DNA of 33,671 bases. Origin: Candidatus Eisenbacteria bacterium. Its GTDB lineage: Bacteria > Eisenbacteria > RBG-16-71-46 > JASEGR01. Positions 5,092 to 14,332 of this stretch are shown piece after piece (within the stretch, counting starts at the first letter, position 1; every line of letters begins with the position of its first letter). The stretch covers positions 1-33,671 of the forward strand of contig JASEGR010000029.1 of the NCBI GenBank assembly GCA_030017955.1, given 5' to 3'. The notes below the pieces were generated by a model, which did no database searches, was not told the origin of the DNA, and worked only from the letters and a program-made list of their open reading frames with translations. Made by a program: the position numbers and the translations under genes.

Positions 5092-7848
5092 ATGGAAGAA
5101 GACAAATACATAGTTGTCACAGGTGCAAGGGAACACAACCTGAAAGGCATAACAGTGAGGGTTCCCGTGGGACAGCTCACCGTCATCACCGGGGTAAGCG
5201 GCTCGGGGAAATCATCCCTCGCGCTGGATACGCTCTACGCGGAGGGACAGAGAAGGTATGTGGAATGTGTCTCGCCTTATGCGAAACAGTTCCTTGAGAG
5301 AATGCCGAGACCCAATGTTCTTTCCGTAGAGGGAATCCGCCCCGCCGTTTCCGTTGAGCAGAAGAACTCGACACGAAGCGCGCGGTCAACCGTGGGCACG
5401 GCAACCGAAACCTATGATTTCATGAGGCTTTTGTTCGCCAGAATAGGCAAGATTCACTGCTACCAGTGTGGAGATCCTGTAGAGAAAAATACCGTCCAGT
5501 CAACTGCCCGGCAGATACTCTCTTTTGAGCACGAAAAAGTCCTGATCCTCTTCGCGCGGGCAATCACTCGAAAAGAAAATCTCAGCGAAACGGTCAAAGA
5601 GCTTGCTGCCTCGGGCTACGCCAGAGCATTCGGAAAGGGAGAGGTCCTGGATATCGATTCATCGCAGGGTTCTTTCGAGGATGAAAGCGAGTTGCTCGTG
5701 GTTCAGGACAGGATCACAGTCTCGCAGGGTTCACTGAAGAGGATCACTGATTCACTTGAGTCGGCCTTCAGGGAGGGAGGCGGAAAAGTTGTGATCGCGA
5801 CCGGCTCAGGAAAAAGCCTCACCTTCCATAATCGACTCATCTGCAAGAGATGTGGAATCGAGCTTAAGGAACCTGAGCCTCTTCTCTTCTCCTTCAACAG
5901 TCCTTTTGGGGCTTGCCCGTCGTGCAGGGGATTCGGGGACATTCTGCAGTTTGATATTGACCTGATAATCCCGGACAAGACCAAGTCGATAATGGCAGGA
6001 GCAATCGCGCCGTGGCGCACTACATGGTGGGCATGGTACGGCAGAAAGCTTTCGGAGCTTTCCGAGAAAGGGAAACTCAGACTGAAGGTGCCTTTCAAGG
6101 ATCTGAGTGAAAAAGAAAAAGAGCTGATCCTCCACGGTGACGGGAAATTCGACGGCGTGATTCCCTTCCTTGAGGAGCTCAGGAAGGAAAGGCACAAGGC
6201 AAGCTCGAGATTCCACGCAAAGAGGTACCTGACACCGGTCAGGTGCGGAGACTGCGGCGGGTCAAGATTGAGGAAAGAGGCGCTGTTTGTGAAGGTGGGC
6301 GGTTTCTCGATCGATCAAGTCGCGGATATGCCGGTCAAGGATTCTGTCTCTTTTTTCGGATCCCTCAAGCTCTCGCCGTACGAAGGCGAGGTGGCGCGGA
6401 GAGTTTTGGACGAGATCAAGTCACGGCTCAAGTTTCTCAAAGATGTGGGTGTCGGCTACCTGGCTCTGTCCAGAGCGGCGCGCACTCTCTCGGGGGGTGA
6501 AGCCCAGAGGATCGCTCTTGCAAATGCGCTTGGCTCGTCTCTTACCGACACCCTGTATGTGCTGGATGAGCCGACGATCGGCTTGCACCCCAGGGACGGC
6601 AAGAAACTCGTCGATGTGCTCGATAACCTCAAGAAGCTTGGCAATCCGGTTGTTGTTATCGAGCACGACAGGGACCTGATTTCAAGCGCAGACTGGCTTA
6701 TAGACCTTGGTCCCGGGGCAGGGCAGGACGGCGGAAATCTGATTTACGAAGGGAGACCGGACGGGCTGATGAGCTCTCCGGGCTCTCTAACGGGACAGTA
6801 CCTTGCAGGGAGTACGTTCCTTCCTGCAAAGAAGGTGAAAAGGCGGAAGCCCTCCGGCCTTATCACTATCGAAGAGGCAACTCTCCACAACATGAAGGGA
6901 ATCGACGTCGACATTCCGCTGGGCGCCCTTGTCTCCGTCACGGGTGTGTCCGGCTCGGGAAAGAGCACTCTCGTGGAGGATATCCTTTACCGGTCAGTCT
7001 CAGAATTCCCTTCCGTGCCTCCGGGGAAGATAATCGGCGCAAGTGCGATCAGGGGGCTTGAGACGCTGGAGAAGATTCTGCTCATTGACCAGTCTCCAAT
7101 AGGAAGGAGTCCGCGGTCCAACCCGGTTTCCTACGTGAAGGGGTTCAGTCCCATAAGAAAGCTATTCTCCGAGACCGTCGAAGCAAGAAAGAGAGGATAC
7201 TCGGAGGGAAAGTTCTCATTCAATACTGAGGGAGGAAGATGTCCGGAGTGCAAGGGCGAAGGATTCCTGAAGGTCGAAATGTACTTCATGGCGGACATTT
7301 ACCTCCCATGCGAGGAATGCGGGAGCACGCGCTACAAGCCCGAGGTTCTCGCAATCGCATACAAAGGGAAAAACATCAATCAGGTGCTCAACATGACGGT
7401 GGATGAGGCATTGAACTTCTTCTCGGTCCCCGCAATCCTGGAGAAGCTCTGGCTCCTGAAGCGCGTAGGCCTTGGCTACCTGAAGCTCGGTCAACCCGCG
7501 ACGACTCTTTCCGGAGGTGAGGCGCAAAGGGTAAAGATTGCGAGGGAACTGGGTGAAGGGAAGGGCGTCAAATGCCTGTTCATACTTGACGAACCGACAG
7601 TCGGGCTCCACATGGCAGACGTCGCTGTTCTGCTGAAAGTGCTCAACGATCTCGTTGATAAGGGAAACACGGTCCTGGTTGTTGAGCACAACATCGATGT
7701 CATTTGGGCCAGCGACTACGTGATAGATCTTGGCCCGGATGGGGGAGAGGAAGGCGGAAGGATTGTGGCCCAGGGGACTCCTGAAGAGATCATGTCGAAA
7801 GCCGAGTCGCACACGGGGAAAGCTCTCAGGAGCTGGGTTTCGTATTGA
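5092..7848 (+). CDS. Excinuclease ABC subunit A (UvrA), 918 aa
   Basis: UvrA is the damage-recognition ATPase of bacterial nucleotide-excision repair; as a dimer it loads UvrB on lesions. Two ABC modules are present: N-terminal Walker A GVSGSGKSSL (about 34-43) with signature LSGGEAQRIALA and Walker B VLDEPTIGLH, and C-terminal Walker A GVSGSGKSTLV (about 617-627) with LSGGEAQRVKIA and ILDEPTVGLH. Zinc-binding CxxC pairs are visible: CKRC...CPSC in the first half and CPEC...CEEC in the second. The segment between the first Walker A and the first zinc module is long enough for the UvrB-binding domain, so this is the UvrA1 type, near the usual 940 aa. Starts at 5047 and 5071 are in frame, but 5047 lies inside the palindrome and the protein family begins near the 5092 ATG; no strong RBS marks any of them. 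It converges on and overlaps the next gene by 23 bp. Confidence 0.95.
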   Translation: MEEDKYIVVTGAREHNLKGITVRVPVGQLTVITGVSGSGKSSLALDTLYAEGQRRYVECVSPYAKQFLERMPRPNVLSVEGIRPAVSVEQKNSTRSARSTVGTATETYDFMRLLFARIGKIHCYQCGDPVEKNTVQSTARQILSFEHEKVLILFARAITRKENLSETVKELAASGYARAFGKGEVLDIDSSQGSFEDESELLVVQDRITVSQGSLKRITDSLESAFREGGGKVVIATGSGKSLTFHNRLICKRCGIELKEPEPLLFSFNSPFGACPSCRGFGDILQFDIDLIIPDKTKSIMAGAIAPWRTTWWAWYGRKLSELSEKGKLRLKVPFKDLSEKEKELILHGDGKFDGVIPFLEELRKERHKASSRFHAKRYLTPVRCGDCGGSRLRKEALFVKVGGFSIDQVADMPVKDSVSFFGSLKLSPYEGEVARRVLDEIKSRLKFLKDVGVGYLALSRAARTLSGGEAQRIALANALGSSLTDTLYVLDEPTIGLHPRDGKKLVDVLDNLKKLGNPVVVIEHDRDLISSADWLIDLGPGAGQDGGNLIYEGRPDGLMSSPGSLTGQYLAGSTFLPAKKVKRRKPSGLITIEEATLHNMKGIDVDIPLGALVSVTGVSGSGKSTLVEDILYRSVSEFPSVPPGKIIGASAIRGLETLEKILLIDQSPIGRSPRSNPVSYVKGFSPIRKLFSETVEARKRGYSEGKFSFNTEGGRCPECKGEGFLKVEMYFMADIYLPCEECGSTRYKPEVLAIAYKGKNINQVLNMTVDEALNFFSVPAILEKLWLLKRVGLGYLKLGQPATTLSGGEAQRVKIARELGEGKGVKCLFILDEPTVGLHMADVAVLLKVLNDLVDKGNTVLVVEHNIDVIWASDYVIDLGPDGGEEGGRIVAQGTPEEIMSKAESHTGKALRSWVSY

Positions 7849-8353
7849 ATCTTATTCCGATCGAGAAATAGTCCAGCACGATGGCGCTCGGATAAGTGTA
7901 TCGGGTTTCACAGAAGAATGAGCTGTTCCCGTACTTCAGGAATTCTGCGCCGCATATTCCATGTACCTTTATGGCCACGCCCCATTTGGTGAACATGCTG
8001 TAGTCTCCCAGGTCGGCAAATCCGAACAGCATGTGCCCGCCGACGCCAAAATCGAGATAGGGTGTCAGAAAGAATATCTTCTTCCCCTTTGGCTCAAGTG
8101 AAGAAAGAGCATAGACTGACGAGACGGACATGGTGACATTGTTGCGGTTCGCAAACGTTTCAGACAGCGAAAAAACGAGAGGCATCCGGCCCTTCACTTT
8201 CACCTGACCTAGTTCCGTTCCTGCGTTCACTGCCTGCCTGAAATATCCGCGCTGCATAAGAACCGCTGCATCAACCTCACCGGCTGATGAACGGTGCGGG
8301 CTTAAGACAAGTAACACTACCAGGGCTAACGCTTTTTCACTTCTTCCCTGCAT
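7826..8353 (-). CDS. Exported, probable outer-membrane protein, 175 aa
   Basis: A signal peptide is evident (basic MQGRSEK, a hydrophobic stretch, cleavage near SSAG). The mature part consists of alternating polar/hydrophobic strands such as IFFLTPYLDFGVGGHMLFGF and ends IVLDYFSIGIRFN plus a short tail, which resembles a small beta-barrel whose last strand ends in an aromatic or hydrophobic residue. No enzyme motif was seen. It is the second gene of a two-gene unit, 24 bp after the lipoprotein gene, so the two may act together in the envelope. Its last 23 bp overlap the uvrA end on the other strand. Barrel topology is inferred from pattern only. Confidence 0.6.
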   Translation of the reverse strand: MQGRSEKALALVVLLVLSPHRSSAGEVDAAVLMQRGYFRQAVNAGTELGQVKVKGRMPLVFSLSETFANRNNVTMSVSSVYALSSLEPKGKKIFFLTPYLDFGVGGHMLFGFADLGDYSMFTKWGVAIKVHGICGAEFLKYGNSSFFCETRYTYPSAIVLDYFSIGIRFNTKPSS

Positions 8354-8377
8354 CTTTCGAGTTCCCGTTTGCGCCCT

Positions 8378-8842
8378 CTACTTGACTAGAATATCGCCTT
8401 GAGATTCAAAGTCGCCGGCCATGAGGATAGCCCGGTAGCTTCCAGGCGGGACTTTCACGTTTTTCGAATCAGTCAGGTCCCACGTTGCAGAGGAACTGCC
8501 GGTCACAACTGCATTGAATATTTCCCTGATTCTTCTTCCTTTGTCGTTGAATATTGCTATCTTCACCCTGACGCTGGCCGGGACGTAGAAGTTCACTGTG
8601 AAAACCTGGCCGCTCGTGACGGGATTCGGGTACGCGCAGACAGACGTTGAAGTTTGCGGGGGTGCCGTATGTTGGGCGCTTTGAGACGCCCCCTGAGTGC
8701 AGTCTTCCCAGAAGCGGGATTCGCCGGCACTGAAGAATGGAAAAGGATCCAGAAGGGTCTGGTTGTTGTCACACCCCTGAAGAAGGAAGACAGAGCCAAG
8801 AAACGCTGTGAGGAAAATATAAGGGCTAAGGGTGATTCTCAT
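8378..8842 (-). CDS. Lipoprotein with FlgD/Ig-like C-terminal domain, 154 aa
   Basis: The N-terminus is a lipoprotein signal peptide with lipobox LLQGC, so the Cys should be lipidated. A disordered Ser/Pro/Gln-rich linker follows. The C-terminal ~85 residues start with AYPNPVTSG and read as a FlgD-type Ig-like domain: alternating strands (VTVNFYVP-like, VKIAIFNDKGRRIRE), then TWDLTDSKNVKVPPGSYRAIL. Related domains sit at the C-termini of many secreted FCB proteins, often as sorting or attachment modules, but here the domain belongs to a short lipoprotein. An upstream in-frame GTG (8855-8857) is possible; the ATG at 8842 is preferred because it opens directly into the signal peptide. Neither has a visible RBS. 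It is the first gene of the unit with the barrel-like protein. Confidence 0.65.
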   Translation of the reverse strand: MRITLSPYIFLTAFLGSVFLLQGCDNNQTLLDPFPFFSAGESRFWEDCTQGASQSAQHTAPPQTSTSVCAYPNPVTSGQVFTVNFYVPASVRVKIAIFNDKGRRIREIFNAVVTGSSSATWDLTDSKNVKVPPGSYRAILMAGDFESQGDILVK

Positions 8843-9152
8843 GGAGGGAGGGCTCACGCGTACAAAAACACTTGTGGAGGGGGGACATTGAGGAAGTTCC
8901 CCACGCCGAAACGTGCACCTAAAGTCCGAAACCCCTGTGTCAAGGTAGCCCGCTCAAATGACTAGGTTTCTACCAAAGATGTCACTATTACCGTAGGGAA
9001 CTTCGCTTCGCTTGCCACAAGGCCAACCAGAGACAATATAGTCCACACCCCGAGGCCCTGTCAAGCCCCAAGTTGCCTTCCCAGGGCGCCTCGATTCATG
9101 AAACTTGGCTGCTCGTCACGAGAAAGCTCGTTAATCAGATGATGGTTCTTCC
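8843..9152. promoter_or_regulatory. Divergent intergenic region with hairpins
   Basis: No gene was found between the minus-strand lipoprotein and the plus-strand sugar cluster. A consensus -35 TTGACA on the minus strand (8943-8938) could serve the lipoprotein unit, but I see no good -10 at the right distance. An imperfect dyad pairs CGAGGCCCTG (near 9051) with CAGGGCGCCTCG (near 9083). Three alternating copies CTCGT / ACGAG / CTCGT (9112-9131) can form two mutually exclusive short hairpins just upstream of the promoter at 9153; they could be an operator. Confidence 0.3.
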
Positions 9153-9181
9153 TTGACGTTACAGCTGTCAGTGTTTACATT
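9153..9181 (+). promoter_or_regulatory. Promoter candidate of the polysaccharide cluster
   Basis: TTGACG (9153-9158), 17 bp, TACATT (9176-9181), continuing as TACATTTTG. It precedes the UDP-xylose synthase gene by about 95 bp and is the only good promoter candidate I see before the long plus-strand cluster. Confidence 0.5.
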
Positions 9182-9280
9182 TTGCCTGAGGGTCGCTGAC
9201 CGGGCGGGATTTGAGCCCTCCTGTTTCCAGCGGTCACTGTGTTCCGGGAGTCCCTTGTGGGCCAAGGGGGGAATATCCGC

Positions 9281-10231
9281 ATGAAGAGAATACTTGTTAC
9301 GGGCGGGTCAGGTTTTATTGGATCACATCTCTGCGAGAGACTTCTTTGCGAGGGTCACGAAGTCCTGTGTGTTGACAACTTCTATACAGGGCGCCGTGCC
9401 AATATCGCTCATCTTCTGCAGAATCCTGATTTTGAGGTGTTGAGACATGATATCTGCTTTCCTCTCTACGTTGAGGTGGATGAAATATACAATCTGGCTT
9501 GTCCTGCATCGCCGATTCACTACCAGTTTGACCCCGTCCAAACAGTCAAGACCGCCGTGCACGGGGCCATCAACATGCTGGGACTTGCCAAGAGGTTGAA
9601 GATAAAGATACTGCAGGCATCGACGAGCGAGGTCTATGGAAACCCAACGGTGCATCCACAGCCTGAGTCCTACTGGGGAAATGTGAATCCGGTTGGTTTA
9701 CGGTCTTGTTATGACGAGGGCAAGCGCTGCGCCGAGACGCTTTTCTTTGACTATCACCGCCAGCACAAACTGAAAATAAAGGTCGCGAGGATTTTCAATA
9801 CGTATGGCCCCAGGATGCACCCGAACGATGGAAGGGTGGTAAGCAACTTCATTATGCAGGCGTTGGAGGGCCGGGACATCACGGTTTATGGGAACGGGAG
9901 CCAGACCAGAAGCTTCTGCTACGTTGATGACATGATCGAAGGGCTGCTGAAGCTTATGGAAAGTCCGGATGAGTTTACCGGGCCGGTGAACCTGGGAGAT
10001 CCTACCGAGTTCAGCATCCTGGAGCTTGCAAAGAAGGTGATTACACTCACTGGTTCGAAATCAAAAATAATCCTAAAACCCTTGCCTCAGGACGACCCGA
10101 TGCAGCGGAAGCCCGACGTATCACTTGCGAGGAAAATGCTGAATTGGGAATGCACGACTCCCCTGGATGCGGGCCTCAAGAAAACAGTGGACTATTTCAC
10201 CGCAATAGTGGCAGAAGAGCAGGGGAAATAA
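9281..10231 (+). CDS. UDP-glucuronate decarboxylase (UDP-xylose synthase), 316 aa
   Basis: It converts UDP-glucuronate to UDP-xylose with bound NAD, supplying xylose for the polysaccharide. It is an extended SDR: GGSGFIG NAD-binding motif (8-14), TSEVYG active-site strand near 115-120, and catalytic Tyr144/Lys148 in CYDEGK. Stretches specific to the UXS subfamily include [28 protein letters not shown] and NTYGPRM. The start at 9281 has AAGGGGGGA about 10 bp upstream; an in-frame GTG at 9239 is less likely. Its length equals typical bacterial UXS. It is the first gene of the cluster, following the promoter at 9153, and a flippase gene follows after 58 bp. Confidence 0.9.
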   Translation: MKRILVTGGSGFIGSHLCERLLCEGHEVLCVDNFYTGRRANIAHLLQNPDFEVLRHDICFPLYVEVDEIYNLACPASPIHYQFDPVQTVKTAVHGAINMLGLAKRLKIKILQASTSEVYGNPTVHPQPESYWGNVNPVGLRSCYDEGKRCAETLFFDYHRQHKLKIKVARIFNTYGPRMHPNDGRVVSNFIMQALEGRDITVYGNGSQTRSFCYVDDMIEGLLKLMESPDEFTGPVNLGDPTEFSILELAKKVITLTGSKSKIILKPLPQDDPMQRKPDVSLARKMLNWECTTPLDAGLKKTVDYFTAIVAEEQGK

Positions 10232-10289
10232 CAAAACTTGCTGCCGGACGAGTTGCCACTACTGATAGTAATGCCCCGATAACTGTTCC

Positions 10290-11849
10290 ATGGAACGAGA
10301 ATTATCTGCGAAAATTATCCGGAACACGATGTTCAACGCGTTGGGACGCTTCTGGTCGATTGGCATCGCGCTGGCGTTGACTCCGTATGTCGTGGGTCAT
10401 CTCGGGGTTGAACGATACGGAATCTGGGCTCTAATCGGTCTGGTCACCGGCTATTTTGGCCTGCTTGACCTGGGAATCGGCAGTTCTTTCGTAAAATACA
10501 TCGCCGAACACTATGCCAGGAAAGACTACGGAGAGATAAACAAGGTCGTCAACACCGGGTTCGTTTTCTATTCGGTGCTCGCCCTGCTCATAGTTGGCGT
10601 GGCATTCCTCACCGTCAATCCACTGGTCAGGCTTTTCAAAATTCCGCACGAACTCCATTCAGAGGCGGTTTTTGTTTTCCTTCTGGGGATTAGCGTCTTC
10701 TGTGTCTCGAGCGCTTTGAGCGCGTTTGAGGCGGTCCAGAGCGCGCTCCAACGGATGGACATTACAAACAAAGTGGCGATTGCATGTTCCATCCCGATGG
10801 TTATCGGCACAATCCTGTTTCTTGAAGGCGGCTACGGCCTGCGGGGTCTCATGATCAATAATGCCATAGTGCTTGTCTTGAGCGGCATCACAAACACCAT
10901 TATAGCCTTCAGGATACTGCCGCAACTGAGATTCAACCCTCTCCTGCTTGAAAGGAAGACGCTGGGGACTTTGTTCAAGTTCGGGTACAAAGCGTGGGTG
11001 TGCGGCAAACTCGAAAGCCTCTTTTTGTTCCAGGTGGGAAAGTTATTGCTGTCACGCTTTCTTGGCGTCGCATCGGTGACATATTATCAACTCGGAAGCA
11101 CGATAATGAGCAAGGCAAGGGAACTGCCCTTTATACTCGTTTCGGCAACAGTGCCGGCAGCCTCGGAACTGGACGCGATACAGGACAAGAAAAGGCTTTA
11201 TGACTTATATTCGAGAGGAACAAAGTACATCGCGTTAGCCGGCATTCCTCTTATGTCTCTTGTGTTCGTAACCGCTCCCATGACGATGTTTGCATGGATG
11301 GGAAGCGGATACGGACAATCGGTTCTGGTGATGCAGATGCTGACGCCGTGCTACCTCATAAACAATCTAACTGGGATGGGAATTACAATAGCTTTTGGCA
11401 TAGGTAGGCCGGAGCTCCAAATGAGGGCCGCAATACTCGAGATGATTCTGAACGTCTCACTCAGTATCATTCTCGTCATCAAGATCGGGTTCATTGGAGT
11501 CCTGGTTGCAACGCTCGTGTCCCTTTCATTGAGCTCAACTTGGTTCGTTTACATGTTCCACAGGCATCTCGGCTACCCGATATTGGGGTTTTTTCGAAAA
11601 ACCGTCTCGAAGCCGCTTGTCACCTGCCTTGTCCTGGCGGCGGCAACGGGAGCAATCAATCACTACGCCGGCAATCTATTCCTTGGGGACCGATGGAAGA
11701 CTCTGTATGCGTTTGTGTTCGAAAGTCTGGTATTCTCAATCTGTTATGTTTTTGTTATTCTGAGAACCGGTTTTCTTGACGAGTACGACAGGGGACTTCT
11801 TGCGAAGCACATCTACTTTGCGCGATTTCTCGTGAAAACAAACAGGTGA
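10290..11849 (+). CDS. Wzx-like polysaccharide flippase, 519 aa
   Basis: This is a multi-pass inner-membrane protein of the MOP superfamily, which flips undecaprenyl-linked repeat units to the periplasm. About 12-14 hydrophobic helices span the length. The N-terminal sequence is typical of the family: NALGRFWSIGIALALTPYVVGHLG followed by YGIWALIGLVTGYFGLLDLGIGSSFVKYIA. The long amphipathic linkers are short and basic, and the length is slightly above the usual 420-500. No strong RBS precedes the ATG. Substrate specificity cannot be read from sequence. Presence of a flippase implies Wzy-dependent synthesis, which makes the broken polymerase remnant at 16080 notable. Confidence 0.85.
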   Translation: MERELSAKIIRNTMFNALGRFWSIGIALALTPYVVGHLGVERYGIWALIGLVTGYFGLLDLGIGSSFVKYIAEHYARKDYGEINKVVNTGFVFYSVLALLIVGVAFLTVNPLVRLFKIPHELHSEAVFVFLLGISVFCVSSALSAFEAVQSALQRMDITNKVAIACSIPMVIGTILFLEGGYGLRGLMINNAIVLVLSGITNTIIAFRILPQLRFNPLLLERKTLGTLFKFGYKAWVCGKLESLFLFQVGKLLLSRFLGVASVTYYQLGSTIMSKARELPFILVSATVPAASELDAIQDKKRLYDLYSRGTKYIALAGIPLMSLVFVTAPMTMFAWMGSGYGQSVLVMQMLTPCYLINNLTGMGITIAFGIGRPELQMRAAILEMILNVSLSIILVIKIGFIGVLVATLVSLSLSSTWFVYMFHRHLGYPILGFFRKTVSKPLVTCLVLAAATGAINHYAGNLFLGDRWKTLYAFVFESLVFSICYVFVILRTGFLDEYDRGLLAKHIYFARFLVKTNR

Positions 11850-11957
11850 TACGAACAGAACAACTGAAAAATCAAACGGAAGACCCGGCGCTGTGATGAT
11901 CATTCTTTCTGTTTTTGCCGCCCGGGGATCAACCTCTCCTGTTGCACCGGATATGAA

Positions 11958-12908
11958 ATGGAGACTCGTCAGTTGGATCATATGGACACAGAAAACACCA
12001 GAAAAGAATTATTGAGTCTTTTGGAGCGACAGGCACGATTACTGGAGGAGTTTCAACGAATCCACGGCGGCCATCTGCTCCTGCGGCGCTGTCGGAGGCT
12101 GGTGCGGTACAATTTCAGATACCTGCAATACGTCATTTCTACATTGAGATCAACTCCTACGCCCGTCCACGGAAAAACGTTTTGGGGAGACGGTTTCGAT
12201 GTTTTTCTGCCAGAGAATGTGGAACCATATTTGTTGGGTTTATTGGGTTCCGAGGAGGAAATTCGGCTTACGAAATATTTGATCAATAATACGGATGCCT
12301 CTGAGATATTTTTCGACGTAGGCGCAAACTGTGGGTACTACAGTCTGCTGGTGAGAAAATTGATCACTGATGGAGAAGTGCATTCTTTCGAGCCGGCGCC
12401 AGCCGTGTTCGAGATGTTAGAAAGAAACTGTCTTGCGAAAGGTATCGTTTTGAACCAATTGGCTCTATTTAGTTCGAAAGGAGAACTTGATTTTTTCGAA
12501 GCACTTAGATGGAGTGGGTGGAGTACCTTCGATATATCTACCATGAGCAAGGTGGCCAATCCAACTTCTTTCAGGAAAAGTAAGGTTCGTACGTGTACTT
12601 TGGACAACTATTGCCAGACACACTGCAAGCCGACTTTCCTTAAGATTGACGTCGAGGGAGCGGAGCAACATGTAATTGAGGGAGGGCTGGAAACCCTCAG
12701 GACATGTAATCCGGTTATTGCAATGGAAGTGTGGCGTAGCCCCTTGAATAACACCTCGCACCTGAAGGCTATGGAGATTCTGTATGAGCTGGGATACAAG
12801 TCGTATTCAATTGACCTTGATGGGTGCTTGGAAATTAGACACAAGATTGACCCCGAACACGACATTTCGGAAGGATTGAGAACGGATAATTTCATTTTCA
12901 AAAAATGA
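11958..12908 (+). CDS. FkbM-family methyltransferase, 316 aa
   Basis: This is a SAM-dependent methyltransferase of the FkbM family, often O-methylating sugars in polysaccharide clusters. Motif I FFDVGANCGYYSLL lies near residue 115-130, an acidic E follows in HSFEPAP, and the family hallmark FLKIDVEGAE is at about 226-235. The N-terminal ~70 residues are a helical, basic extension (LERQARLLEEF, RRCRRLVRYN). An alternative ATG at 11982 has GGA just upstream, so the first eight residues are uncertain. Its codons look noticeably more A/T-rich than the UXS and flippase genes, suggesting separate acquisition. The acceptor sugar is unknown. Confidence 0.8.
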   Translation: METRQLDHMDTENTRKELLSLLERQARLLEEFQRIHGGHLLLRRCRRLVRYNFRYLQYVISTLRSTPTPVHGKTFWGDGFDVFLPENVEPYLLGLLGSEEEIRLTKYLINNTDASEIFFDVGANCGYYSLLVRKLITDGEVHSFEPAPAVFEMLERNCLAKGIVLNQLALFSSKGELDFFEALRWSGWSTFDISTMSKVANPTSFRKSKVRTCTLDNYCQTHCKPTFLKIDVEGAEQHVIEGGLETLRTCNPVIAMEVWRSPLNNTSHLKAMEILYELGYKSYSIDLDGCLEIRHKIDPEHDISEGLRTDNFIFKK

Positions 12909-12983
12909 GAACCGCGCATCTTGTCCCAATTTGTGGCGGAAAGAGAACAGTCGCGTTCATGATGTCCGAGGCGGCTTGCATGA

Positions 12984-13196
12984 ACGCGCTTGCGATATCA
13001 CGTTTACAGGATTGCTCGATTTGCCTATCTCAAGGATACTGCCGATGAAATCTCGTACGCGATTTCGGCCAACTCAAGGTACGAGAAGATGAGAAGCACC
13101 ACGTGGCGCACGGCAAAGACAAGATACAACTTGGAAATTCACTTCAGCAGGCTTTGCAGCTCGCGCAAGAGGCTTCTTGAGGGCACAGCCGGATGA
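12984..13196 (+). pseudogene. C-terminal remnant of a GT4 glycosyltransferase
   Basis: The open frame (last ~70 codons, no good start; TTG at 12990) reads like the end of a GT4 glycosyltransferase: DTADEISYAISANSRYEKM, then a basic helix with TRYNLEIHFSRL and a final KRLLEG, which matches the usual pattern of GT4 C-termini (index region, then 'F...R...LY..LL'). Its stop overlaps the next gene's start as ATGA, as intact GT pairs in this cluster do. The preceding ~75 bp after the methyltransferase are non-coding. I infer a deletion that removed most of the gene. It could instead be a real short protein, but no RBS is present. Confidence 0.4.
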
Positions 13197-14332
13197 AGAT
13201 ATTGATGCAGTCGCGTTTCGATCTTCTTGCAGACAAAGGCGGGGACACCGTTCATGTCCTGAAAACAAAGGAAGAGTTAGAGAAGCTTGGAGTATCCGTT
13301 GACGTCTCAACAGAATTTGCGCCCGACCTGAAACAGTATGACCTTGTTCATCTGTTTAACCTGAAGCTTGTCGAATCCACCTATCTTCAGTTTCTGAATG
13401 CAAGAAGACAAGAGAAACCTGTGTGTTTTTCGCCGATATATTGGCGTCTGACCGAGGAGGAGAGCGGACAGTTCCACAAGCAGCAGTTATTCGCTTACGG
13501 GAGATTGAAGGTTATCCATTTGCAGAGAGCAAAGGAGAGGCTCAAGAAAATTGAAGGACTCTGGCCGCTTTTCAGCTGGTACACAAGGAAGCTCAAGACA
13601 AAACGGTTTCAGCCTGCGGAATTCTACAGACTGCGGAGGGAACCCGGTGAGAAGAGGATGCAGCTGGAGGTTCTTTGCGGATCGGCCATCCTGCTCCCAA
13701 ACTCCGAGTCCGAGATGAGCATGGTCAGGGAGTATTTCGGCGTGGAGAAGGACTACATTGTGGTGCCGAACGGGGTCGACCCCTGTTTTGAGAACGGAAA
13801 TGCGGACGCTTTCTGCAACAAGTACCATCTGAGAGATTTTATACTGTGTGTTGCCAGGATTGAGGAGCGGAAGAACCAGCTGTCAATAATCAGGGCTCTC
13901 GGGGACATGAGCATTCCGCTGGTGTTCATCGGAGCGAAGAGAGAGCCTTATTTTTCGCGGTGTGCCAGAGAAGCCGGAGGCAACGTTCATTTTCTGGGGC
14001 ACATGGAAGGGGTTGACCTTGCCGATGCCTATGCTGCTGCAAGGGCGCACGTAACCGCAAGCTGGTACGAAACTCCCGGTTTGTCGAATCTCGAGGCCGC
14101 GCTTGCGGGACGCAGCATCGTGGTTTCAACAAAAGGGTCAACAAGAGACTATTTCGGAGACCATGCCGAGTACTGCGACCCGTATGATGTCAACTCGATC
14201 CGGGAAGCGGTTGTGCGCGCGCTTGAGCGGCGTCCATCGAAAGAGCTGAGAGAGCTCGTAAGGTCGAAATACTCATGGGAGAAGGCGGCGCAATCCACGC
14301 TCACGGCATATCAAAAAGCGTTGAGGATATGA
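13193..14332 (+). CDS. GT4 family glycosyltransferase, 379 aa
   Basis: This is a retaining GT-B enzyme that would transfer a sugar from an NDP donor to the growing lipid-linked repeat. The N-terminal half has MKILMQSRFD...KGGDTVHVLKTKEEL, typical of the acceptor-side Rossmann fold. The C-terminal half has VVPNGVDP (about 187-194), the strand ILCVARIEERKNQ (nucleotide site), VFIGAKREP, and the EX7E motif in ETPGLSNLEAALAG. The start overlaps the remnant's stop; the ATG follows a GAG/CCGGATG context with a weak RBS. It ends by ATGA overlap with the GT2 gene, so the two are translationally coupled. Donor and linkage are unknown. Confidence 0.85.
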   Translation: MKILMQSRFDLLADKGGDTVHVLKTKEELEKLGVSVDVSTEFAPDLKQYDLVHLFNLKLVESTYLQFLNARRQEKPVCFSPIYWRLTEEESGQFHKQQLFAYGRLKVIHLQRAKERLKKIEGLWPLFSWYTRKLKTKRFQPAEFYRLRREPGEKRMQLEVLCGSAILLPNSESEMSMVREYFGVEKDYIVVPNGVDPCFENGNADAFCNKYHLRDFILCVARIEERKNQLSIIRALGDMSIPLVFIGAKREPYFSRCAREAGGNVHFLGHMEGVDLADAYAAARAHVTASWYETPGLSNLEAALAGRSIVVSTKGSTRDYFGDHAEYCDPYDVNSIREAVVRALERRPSKELRELVRSKYSWEKAAQSTLTAYQKALRI

